From NCBI GenBank assembly GCA_023362775.1, contig JALMGJ010000013.1:28684274-28748273 (forward strand): a stretch of 64,000 bases of DNA, written 5' to 3'. The stretch is from Charina bottae (taxonomy: Eukaryota > Chordata > Lepidosauria > Squamata > Charinaidae). The position numbers were made by a program, and so were the translations under genes. The first letter of the stretch is position 1, and each line of letters starts with the position of its first letter. The notes beneath the pieces are model-generated. The model was not told the DNA's origin. It worked only from the letters and a program-made list of their open reading frames with translations, and made no database searches. Shown here one piece after another: positions 10,581 to 19,632 of this stretch.

Positions 10581-10799
10581 CTGGGCAGAGCACACCAGCT
10601 GCGTTTGAAAACAGAGTGTCAACACACAGGGACTGTTTGCAGCCTATCTGCCAGATGTAGGGAGCACGGGGGATCTGCTGCCCTCCCGGATTTCCTGGGA
10701 CGGGGAGGAAGGCACTCAGTAGCACAAGAGATGGGGGTAGATGCATCCGAGACAGCGATTTCCAGCCTTCTGGAGGAGGGGGTGGCCGTGCCATGGGGC

Positions 10800-10963
10800 T
10801 CATTCCTTTGGATAATGCCTGGAGAGATAGACATTTTTCCCATCGTACTCAGACGTGGTCAGGCACTTGAGGAAGAAGTGCCCCAGGTCATGCTTGGAGA
10901 TGACTCGGGAGCCACTCGAGGTGTTCACGGTTGCGGTATAGTCGCCAGTGAGGGGCTGGTCAC
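10800..10963 (-). CDS. BLVRB: BLVRB coding exon 5
   Basis: Residues 167-220. Encodes [10 protein letters not shown], then [19 protein letters not shown] and EYDGK, ending at TGA 10802-10800. Acceptor CTGCAG at 10969-10964. Confidence 0.93.
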
Positions 10964-13900
10964 CTGCAGGAGGAAGAGCGCCCCGATGTCATCACCAGGA
11001 GCCACACAGCGAAGCAAAGCTGGGCCAATCATGCAGGGAGCAACCCTGATGCCGGGCTCAGCCGCAGCTTGTTCAATCCAGATTTCTGGAATAAACCACA
11101 GTGGCAGTTCCCATACCTCACCCAGCTGAAACCAAGCCAGCCACAGTGTGGCATTCACCTTGTGAGAACCAGGCCTAACATGCTGCCTGGGAGGAGGCGG
11201 TGAAGCAGATCATTTAAGAGGCATTTCAACCAAACCTGCTCTTAATGCAGCCCTGGAAGCATGGCGTATCTCCACATTAAGGGGTTCTGTGTTACCCTGC
11301 TCAGGAACATGAGTTTTTGTGCATGGAAGATGCTGCCGGCCACCGCCGCAGTCTCAGACCCTCCCTGCGCCCAGGGCTTGCAGGCCACTGCGCTCCCACA
11401 GCCCCAGATCGCTCCCTGAGGCACACCTGCGATGTGGGGTGGCATGACATAGACACAGTCCAGTCCTGACTCTTTCAGGATCTGCTGCATCCGGATGTGG
11501 TCTTCTGTCACCGGCCGCAGCTTGGCAGGAACTTTGTCCAGGTCCCACATCAGGAAAGCTACGAGAGAAACACCTCGCTGCGGTGCCTGCGCCTCCCCTG
11601 CAGGAGCAGCCAGGTCCAGGTTGGGGCCCCTCCCGCCTCTTTGCGCAAGGGCCTCCAGAGAGGGGAGAGCGCGTCTGCGCCTGAGCACGGGGATCTAACC
11701 TCAGCCCCCTGGGATCTGCCAAGGTGCACGGCAACAAGAAAAGGGCTCTGGAGACCAGGCAGGGGGTGGAGAGGAGACCCTCCCGCAGGGATCCTAGGCC
11801 GCTCAAGCCGTCCCCTTGACTGCTGGGCTCGTGGCCAATCCAGCTCCAGACCGCTGGGCCTCATCCCCTATTGGGGTCTGAGGCCGGCGCCAGCCACCCC
11901 GCTTACTTCAACCTTCTTTCAACCTCCAGCACCTCAAACTGCTTGCTCGGTGGAGCGTCTAAGGCCCAGAGGCTCCAGCTCCTTTTTCCAAGAAGACCCG
12001 GGGCCCTCGGGCAGGCAGCGACTGGGAGCTTTCTGACCCGCTCAGCAGGAGACCCTGCACAGGGACCGGAACACTGAATCTGTGCTTTGCGAGGAGACCC
12101 CTACCTGAGAGACATACCACCACTTTGCGGATGCCGCGGGACTTCATGGCTGCAACAATGTTTCGGGTGCCTTCGGACATCATTGTTGTGGGACCTAAGG
12201 TGGAAAAGAAAACCCACGTGAGCTGAAAGCCACGGAGGGGGGGGGCTGGGGAGGAAGCGCAACCACTCCTACTGAGGTCATTGCGGGTGCCCAAGACGAC
12301 GATCACGGCGTCCTGCCCGTTCACTGCTCGATCGACGTCTGCCCGGTTCAGGACATCTCCGACCACCACTTGCGCTGGCTGGAGCTCTGGGGGCAGCCGG
12401 ACGGGGTCCCGTACCAGCACCGTCACCTGGTAGCCTGGCAAGGGGAAGAGAAAGGCGCTGGTCAAGGAGCAGAAAGGGACAGCCAGGACTCCTTCCCCCA
12501 AAGCCAGCGGGGGGGGGGGGGGGGGGAGGGGCTTCGGGAGACGGATTTCTCCCCCCTGCCCTCCTCGCCAGCCTCCCTCTCTTGCTCCTCCCACCTCTAC
12601 AGACTGAAGGGAAAGGAACGCTTCCATCCTGGGAGGGTCTTGGGCGCCTATTTTGTTCGGCCGACCCTCTTTCTGGAAGTGTCCTCTGCTCTTTCTCCCT
12701 TGGACACCTAATTGTCCCCTCAGGCCTGTTCAGCGTTAAATGCTTTGTCTTCTTTTTAAAATAACTTGAGTCAATTTTCTTCTTGGCTCCTTCACATAGT
12801 TAAGAAATAAAGTACAGGGGAAACACTTAATCTGTTGTATATTTAGCCTGGCAGAATTTTCTGCTCTTACAATTTTTTGTGTGGTAAAACATTTCTTTTA
12901 GGTCATTCCCCTCTAAAGCCTTCTTTGATTAAACCATACCAGCATTCTTTAGGAATTATTTTATATATTCTGCCAGTGCAGGCTATTGATTCAGAGGAAT
13001 TTGCTACCCTTAAATGGGCCCTTCTAATGGACTTTCAACTAATCCCCTTCCTGTTGAGGCATTTCTCTTTTGAAAATCAACCTGCCTGTGTTGGGCAATC
13101 CTGGCATTTTCCCCGCCTCTGTGCTGAGTTTGTCAGCACAGGTCCAACCCACTAAAATGTAATCCAAGGCACTGCATGGTATTAAAGAAAAGGTTGACCC
13201 TCCTTCCCATGGTTTTGCACGCGGCTGATCCAAAGGACCACTATAACTGTATGTTGAAACTGGAAGGAAGCCCAGATGTCAGGGCCTAACCCTACGGTCG
13301 GTCCACTCGCGTCAGAAAAAGGATGCCCACTGGAGCAGAACTCACAAGAGGCTGCACTGGCAAAGGGGGAGTCCAGATGGGGGGGGCAGGAGGCAGGGAG
13401 GGGCCAACTGGCCGATTCAGCCGGGTAGGCTAGGCTAGGCTAGGCCCGTCCCCACCTGGGTCGGCAGGACCAGAGGGCTGCAGCTCCTCCACAGTTACGG
13501 TCACTGCAACAGCCGTGCCAGCCGTGCCACCCACCCCGGGGACCACACTGGACCTCTTCTGCCAGGGGCTTCCTACACTGGAACATCAGGTTCAGCAAGC
13601 TTTGCCCGGCCCCTCTCCCGGGCCTGTTCCGCACAAAGTCTGTGGGTGGGGGGGAACACTGGCAATAAGCAGTCCAACCTCCCCAGCAGTGGTGGACGGC
13701 CCACCCGGCTGCCCTTGGCCGGAGGAAGCCCAGAGGGCCAGAGCAGCCCCCGGAACTGGCTCACCTCCCAGAGCAGCCACAGCCGCTCCACGCATTCTCC
13801 CTGCAGTGCTGGGCCCCCCATACTCCCGTTAGGGCCTTCTCCCCCTTATCGCTACAGCGCACAGGCAGGCAGACCGGAGCGGGGCCGGGGCCGCACACAC

Positions 13901-14517
13901 AGCCACTCTGCCGCTTGCGATACCACGCGCCCTGCCCTGGTCCCCTCAGCTTGCCAAGCACGCTGAAACAGAGGCTCAGTGCCACAGAGCCACGGCTGCT
14001 TCGTGTTCAGGGTCTTGAATGCTTTGTACTGTCTGGGGAACCTCCCAGAACCGGGTCATCCCTGAAACCACGCTGTGGATTATGGGCTCAGACGCAGCAC
14101 TAGCGCAATCGCGGTTGTTAAGTTCGAGTGGCCGCTCCAGCCGGGGAAATCGCCCCCTACCAGAAGCGCTTTATCTGCCCAAACCTGCTTCGCAGGGGCT
14201 AACAGAGCGAGGAAAGTTCCTGAGCACAGCAGCCCACGGCGACGGCCCTTCCTCCTCCGGCGCGCCCCCCCCCCCCCGCCGTGGGAGCCGCTGCCGGGCT
14301 TATCCGGGCTGGCGCAGCCTCCGAGGCCGGAGCGCGACCCCGTCGCGTTCTTTCGCGGCCCCCCGCCTGCTCTGCCCCCAGGCCGACGCGCCCTGCACTC
14401 ACCCGCCTCGAGGGCTTGCGCCAGGGTGGCCAGGCCCGTCATGCCGGTGGCGCCGAAGATGGCGATTCTCTTGCAGGCTGCGGCAGCCCGGCCCCCAGGC
14501 TCGCGGCTTCCCTCCAT
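10800..14517 (-). CDS. BLVRB: Biliverdin reductase B / NADPH-dependent flavin reductase (whole gene, 5 coding exons)
   Basis: Coding exons, in transcript order: 14517-14403, 12434-12273, 12194-12105, 11558-11427 and 10963-10800. They join in frame to 220 aa (human 206). The enzyme is a cytosolic short-chain-dehydrogenase-like reductase that uses NADPH to reduce flavins, and biliverdin IXbeta in the fetus. Visible features: the Rossmann glycine motif FGATGMTG near residues 21-28, VTVLVRD, the [16 protein letters not shown] strand, CLSAFL with the conserved active-site Ser, and MPPHI with the conserved His. All introns are GT-AG and phases match (1,1,1,1). Oddities: the N-terminus is about 12 residues longer than in human, and one extra Ala falls at the exon 4/5 junction (MPPHIAGDQP against a remembered MPPHIGDQP). 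It lies head to head with SPTBN4. Confidence 0.95.
11427..11558 (-). CDS. BLVRB: BLVRB coding exon 4
   Basis: Residues 123-167. Encodes [33 protein letters not shown] and MPPHIA. Acceptor CTCTCGTAG, donor GCAG|GTGTGC. Confidence 0.93.
11559..12104 (-). other. BLVRB: BLVRB intron 3
   Basis: No repeat or additional exon recognised. Confidence 0.6.
12105..12194 (-). CDS. BLVRB: BLVRB coding exon 3
   Basis: Residues 93-123. Encodes [20 protein letters not shown] and VVVCLS. Acceptor CCACCTTAG, donor CTCAG|GTAGGG. Confidence 0.93.
12273..12434 (-). CDS. BLVRB: BLVRB coding exon 2
   Basis: Residues 39-93. Encodes [27 protein letters not shown] and [15 protein letters not shown]. Acceptor CCTTGCCAG, donor CCTCA|GTAGGA. 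Confidence 0.93.
12435..14402 (-). other. BLVRB: BLVRB intron 1
   Basis: Holds a long poly-G run at about 12510-12526, an AT-rich block near 12730-12970 and a short TAGGC tandem at about 13426-13445. The 3' part (on plus) enters the CpG island. No coding exon seen. Confidence 0.6.
14403..14517 (-). CDS. BLVRB: BLVRB coding exon 1
   Basis: Residues 1-39: MEGSREPGG, an Ala run, then [20 protein letters not shown]. The ATG at 14517-14515 is chosen as the only nearby in-frame ATG; the frame stays open upstream, with a GTTGCC-type hexamer repeat (14520-14538 on plus) immediately before it. Donor GCGG|GTGAGT. Confidence 0.9.
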
Positions 14518-15779
14518 GCTGTTGCCGTTGCCGTTGCCGTCGCTCCAGCCCAGGGCCAAAGCAAGCTCTTCCGCCTGGAGCTCCGCCCGGGGAGGCAGGC
14601 CCAGCGGGGGGCGGCGCCTCGCGGCTTCTTCGGTTCGCCCCGCTGAAAGCCCGTGCCGCGAGCCGCACCGGAGGGCAGGCGGCTCAAGCCCCCGCGGGCT
14701 TGCTGGTCGCCGCAGCGGAACGAGCAACCAAAGCGCGCCTCCTCCGCCCTGCGGCCCTGTTGCCCCCGCGCGCGCGCGCCCCTCCCCTCCGCCGCCCGGA
14801 AGAGCCGCCCGCCGGCCCCCAGCGCCCGGCAGCAGCGCCCGAGGGAAGCAGGCGGTCCCTCGCCCGCGCGCCGGCTCTCCGGCCTGACTCGAAAGGGGCG
14901 GGAGCGGCGCAGGCGGCGGACGGGCAGCGGGAGGCGGTCCGAGTCCCTCAGCCCGGGAGCCTCCCTGGGAACTCCCTCCCGGCCCGCTTACCTTCAGGGC
15001 GGCTGTTCGGGGGAACAGGAGGAGCGCGCGGTACGGCAGCTAAATCGAGGAAGGAATGGAGGAGGGGCCCTGCGCCGCAGTACCGGGAAGGGGAGTCGAG
15101 CCGTCGGATAGAGGCTGCAGGGCTCTACTTCTCTCGGGCAAGCCGTCCCCTCGCAGCTCCCCCGTCCCCGCGGGGCTGGGCCTCTGCAGCATCGCCCAAA
15201 CGCGCGGGCGGCCGGGCGGCCGCGTTCAGCCATACAGGTTCACTTAATCGCGGCTTGCTCCGCTTTGCCGTGGTTCGGTCAGCCTTGGCGAGAGCAGCCG
15301 CCGCCTCGCTCGCGCCTTGTCATCCCAGCTGCCGGGCCCTGCTCCGGTTCCTTCCGCCGCAGCCCCGCACCCCTTCCCTCCAATTCGAGCTACGCCTCGG
15401 GGCTCGCAGCCGCGGGAGCCAGCGCTGCGACCCCCCTCGCTCCAACCAGCAGCCGCTGCTCGCGGCAAGAAGCCCGGGGGCCGGGCGGGAGCAGGCCAAG
15501 GACGGGCCCAAGGTGACCCTCTTCGCCCCCCGCCGGCTGTTGGGAACCCCTCCCGTGCATCTCTCCGGGCGGCGCGGGTTGCCGGACCTTTCGCCCCGTG
15601 GCTGCTGAGCGCCGGGAGGAAGGAGGGCCGCCGCCGCCGTTCCTGGAAAGCGGTCCTTGCAACGGCCGCGGCGGCCGCGGGAGGGGGGCTCTCTTCGGCT
15701 TTCTGGGAGGGACTGATCGGCGCTCCGGGATTGGCTGCTCGGCCAGGACGGCGATAGCGAGACTGGCATAGCGACGCTG

Positions 15780-15875
15780 CGCCGGGCACCGCCGGACTGC
15801 TGTGCTCTGCTCTGCTCCTGCGACCATTGGCGAGAGCTCCCGCCAGCATCTCGCCCGCCGCGCGGGCGAGGCCGC

Positions 15876-15910
<35 letters not shown>

Positions 15911-15953
15911 GGGCAGCGGGGAGGGACGAGCCCCGCGGGTTGCTGGTGCGCAG
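15780..15953 (+). other. SPTBN4: candidate noncoding first exon of SPTBN4
   Basis: A strong donor CGCAG|GTGAGG ends at 15953, downstream of ATTGG motifs, inside the CpG island. The next acceptor on plus is at 19404, just upstream of the SPTBN4 start codon. The 5' limit is a guess, and a second GTGAGG donor near 16201 is an alternative. Confidence 0.35.
15877..15909. repeat. (CTG)11 trinucleotide repeat
   Basis: Eleven uninterrupted CTG units on plus. It lies inside the CpG island, and inside the candidate SPTBN4 first noncoding exon if that model is right. Confidence 0.97.
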
Positions 15954-18900
15954 GTGAGGTTGGCCAGGCCGCGGCTGTTCTCCCGGGAGGAGGCCCGAGG
16001 GACGCCCATCGGGCTGGCGACACGACTAGGAACGGGGGCAGGCGCTGCAATGCCTCTCCGGGGGCGAGAGAACAGGCCGGGAGTCGGCGGCGCACAGCAG
16101 ACGCCCCCCCTCCCCAGGCCCCCAGCTCTGGCGCGCTCGGAGAAGGAGCCGTTCGGGGCCAGGCGGCCCACGCGGTAGAAAGTCGCCGCATTTCCCGGGC
16201 GGTGAGGAGCAGAAAGGTCGCCCTTGCCGGGGGGCCTCGGTGGGGCTGGACCCTCTGCGACCTCTGGAGGCTGCTGAGGGGGAGGCTGAGCCCTGGGAAA
16301 GGAGGAAGGGGGCCTTAAATGGGGTGCGGGTGGGGTGGGGTGGGGATCACGCAGGCCCTTCACCCAAGGAAAACGTCCCGCTCTGCCCTTGTGCACCAAG
16401 CAAGGCCCAGGGACCTGCGTCCCTTCCCTTCTGTGGGGCCTGGTGAAACAGCACCACTCCTTTCGCATTGCTCCGCTCCAGATTCCAAAACCTCACAATA
16501 TTTGCGCTGTTGGGTGGATTTGGGATATCCAAAGGGCTGAGCAAGTATTATTAGGGAGGTGATGGGCATCAGTAATTGGATGAAAGGAGCTGTTGCTCCC
16601 CTAGAGGGGCCCCGGGCTGCCTGCTGAGCTGGGAAGTTCCCCCAGGAGCCCTCCTCCACCCCCATCCTGGAGGTTTGGGGCTGTTACCGGGAGGGGCAAG
16701 TGAGTCCACCTGCCCTCAGCTGCAGCTGTGTGTCATCCAAGAAGGCTAAGGAGCTGCTCCACCCATAATGCTCGGCACCACCTTCCCAGCCCCTGGGTGG
16801 GAAGCCCGGAGCTTCCCTTGACCTGTGGCTCCAGTGAGTCCCCTGGGGCAGCCCTATTCTTTGAGCTGCAACATCAGCGGCTCATTAAGACGCCAGGCAC
16901 CCAGGAGTCCTAAAACAATCTGAACGCGGAGAGGCACCTTGTCCGAAATATGGGGAGGGCTATTCCGGCAGACTCTGGCCACGGCCTGAGGCTGTAAGCC
17001 CTGTCCCAGGCTGCTGGAGGGCTTTGCCCCCTCTAGTGGCCGGAGGGAAGGGCTGGCCTTTGGGGAAGGGGTGCCCTGCTGACCCCGGCTCAGTCCTTTC
17101 CTCCGACTTCTTTGGTGGCCTGACGCTGAAGGGGGTTCTGCCCTCCCCAGGCCAGGTCTTCCGCACCAGTCTCTCAGGATTTTGCCAGGGTGCCTTCAAG
17201 GTAGCCATTTCAGACTTTAGGGAGCAGGTGTGGGATGCTGCAATGTGAATGAAGAGCCGTGGCGGACGTACCTCCAAAGGCAGCCTGACCCGCAGATACC
17301 TCTGCCCAGGAAATGGTCATAGGCTGCTCTGACGTCTGCCCTCAGCCTTCTGTCCCGCAAGCGAAGCATGCCCGGCACGGCCGTTCCCTAGAGGGCTTGG
17401 TTTGCAGACCCCTTATCGCGCTGGCAGCTCTCCTCTGAACCAGCATCTTCATCTGCCATTTAAAGAGCGGACACAGTCTGACCGGGGCAAAGTGGAAGAG
17501 AACTTTGGAGTTTAGCACAACGGGTAAACCCAGTGATTGTGGTGAAAATGAAATGGCCTTAGTTCCGTGAAGGGCTGAGGCTAGTGACCATCTCCGATTC
17601 AGCAAAAGGCTGCAGCCTCATGAAATGGGGGGTTCTGAGGAGACGTTTGATGACGGCTGTGGAGGTGGCATCGTGTTCCAGGAAGCAGTTCGAGGCAGCA
17701 GGGTGGCAGGGCAGAATCGTCCGAGGGCGCAGGAGACCTTTGAGGGCAGAGAGTGTTGGAGCTGAGGAGCTAAAGAGTCAAGCAACGGGGGAAGGCAGTC
17801 TAGGCATTTTGATCAGGATGTGTTGGGATAGTGAACGAGGAATAAAGCATGGCTTTCGGCAGCAGACCCTGGCCTGGCCCTGCGAGGCCCCAGAAGGCCT
17901 TGTGGATGGGTAGAGAGGAATGTGGGGAGCCTGATTGAGTTTGAGAACATGAGAGAGGTCCATTCAGATATGCCTGTTGTAAATAACTTTTTCTCCCTCT
18001 TCCGTAACCCTGGATGGAAATCCAGGGGAGGCAGAGGAAGATGATCCCTGTTAATGCAACTCCACATTTTTTAGTTTGCTGCTGCGCACCCTCACTGTCC
18101 TTTCTTCTTCAAAATCAAAGCAAAGCTGCAATAATCCAGGGAGGCTTTCAAGAACCTATTGATTTTTCTGCCACCACCTAGGTCTGGAAATTCTCTGCTT
18201 TTCTTTTTCTTTCAGTCTGCATAAGGTAACGTGGCTGGATAGACTGTAGGAAAGGTGTAGAACAGCCCAGGCATCTTTTTAATGTTTAAACAAAATGAGT
18301 TAACTCTTATTACGTAATTTAAAGTGAGTTGTAGATAGGTTCCCTTAAGACTGCTTAAATTAGCCTCCTTGGAGTCTTCTCTTAGCTTTCAGAATGACTT
18401 CTAGTAACTTCTGTTTCATAAGGTACCTGTAGGCTGCCAACCCCAGCAATAAATATATATTCCAAGCCTGCCACTCCACAGATGGAGGCTTTCATGGGGG
18501 TCAGGCTCCGCCCTTCCACCCCCACTTCCCAAACCTCTCAGGAGCCTCCCCTCCAGAAGTGAAGGTGGCAGCTGGCGTCCTGTGAGTGCCAGTTCTAAAA
18601 GCCCATCATCAGAACGGTTTGACGAGTTCCTAGAGCAGAACTTTCCAAACTGTGTGTCGTGACACAAAAGTGTGTCGCCACACACAGCATGGTGTGTCGC
18701 CACACCACCCAGAAGCGGCGGCGCGCGCGTGCACAGCGGCCGCCGTGCACGCGCGCGCCGCTGCACGCCCCCGCGCCACCGCACGCCCCCCGCGCCGCCA
18801 CCGTGCGCGCGCAAGCCGCCGCACGCCCCCCTGTGCCGTCGCCGTGTGCGCACGCCGCCGCTGCCACTGGTGTGTCGCCAGCAGCAGCACTTTGGAAAGC

Positions 18901-19404
18901 CTTGTCCTAGAGGAAGAGAGGGCTCTGTGGTGCTTCCGTGTGCAGAAGCATTTGGAGCCCCTCGCTGCCAGCCAGTGAGGGCAGTCGAGCTGCCTTGGCG
19001 CCTAGCCGTGGGTTTCCAGAGTCTCTGGTTGCACGCTGGGAGAACGGGGTGCTGGTTCAAACAGGCCTTTGGCCCGGGCCAGGCAGGCAGTTCTTGGCTT
19101 CTCCCGTAGCACGGCTCTGCCACCTCCCCACCTCCAGAGCGCAGCTAAGGCTGTGTGGACCGCTGCGTTGTCCTGCGTCGGGTCTCTTCGCAGCCTTGCC
19201 TGGCTGGCTACGCTGGGGACTGGTTGCAAGGGGGGGTGGTGCTGCCAGCCACCCTACATCCTCGCCATAGAATCCCCGGTTGGTAAAGTCTCACCACAGC
19301 CTTTGGTGCCCCAAAGTCTGGCATCGCAAAGCACGTTTGCCCTCCTGGGCTCACTTGTAAACAGCTGTATTTTCTCTCTTCCTTTGGAATTCTGAACTCG
19401 GCAG
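15954..19404 (+). other. SPTBN4: SPTBN4 5' intron (inferred)
   Basis: No coding exon found. It starts in the CpG island, passes through ordinary sequence with an AT-rich part at about 18000-18420, and contains the hAT MITE at 18636-18904. Confidence 0.45.
18636..18904. mobile_element. hAT-type MITE with GC-rich interior, copy 2 (divergent)
   Basis: Ends CAGAACTTTCCAAACTG and CTTTGGAAAGCCTTG, with a perfect 8-bp duplication TCCTAGAG at 18628-18635 and 18905-18912. The interior (about 18715-18860) is CpG-rich, made of short repeats of the type CGCACGCCCCC and GTGTGTCGCC. It shares termini with the other MITEs but not the interior. Confidence 0.87.
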
Positions 19405-19472
19405 GTGAACTGGCTGGCGCAGCTTTGGGGGTTCATGTCGCCCCTTTGTGGGGCTCCCGGGAGAGCAGCAAC
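19405..19472 (+). other. SPTBN4: SPTBN4 5' UTR part of the first coding exon
   Basis: Follows the acceptor ACTCGGCAG at 19404. A TTG-initiated in-frame extension from 19425 exists, but the ATG at 19473 fits the family N-terminus better. Confidence 0.6.
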
Positions 19473-19632
19473 ATGGCCAATGTTACGCCAGTTCAGCTGG
19501 ACAACCTGGAGGCCCAGCAGCAACTCAGCAGTACCCGGTGGGAGGGCACCGAGCCCCCCCACCCCCGGCCTCGGGAGGAGGCCCCGGCCACCGTCAAGCT
19601 CTTCGAATGCTCACGGATCAAGGCACTCGCTG
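19473..19632 (+). CDS. SPTBN4: SPTBN4 coding exon 1
   Basis: Residues 1-54. ATG in ACATGGCC context; ends [11 protein letters not shown]. Donor GCTG|GTAGGT, phase 1. Confidence 0.92.

Larger units (their letters stand above)
14080..16260. promoter_or_regulatory. CpG island, probable bidirectional BLVRB/SPTBN4 promoter
   Basis: Continuous CpG-dense sequence covering BLVRB exon 1 (minus) and extending more than 1.5 kb toward SPTBN4 (plus). NF-Y-type ATTGG motifs lie at about 15729 and 15826. No TATA box. Head-to-head arrangement of BLVRB and SPTBN4 is established in mammals; the shared island is read from base composition here. Confidence 0.6.

Noticed and set aside
14080..15608. A 529-aa plus-strand frame opposite BLVRB exon 1
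   Set aside because: Antisense to a proven exon, CpG-island composition, no domain.
15876..15910. A polyglutamine-coding exon on minus from the CTG repeat
   Set aside because: The surrounding minus frame is GC-driven and out of context with BLVRB; a 5' UTR location on plus is more likely.
19425..19472. N-terminal extension of SPTBN4 from an upstream in-frame TTG
   Set aside because: Not an ATG; the N-terminus beginning at 19473 aligns with other beta spectrins.
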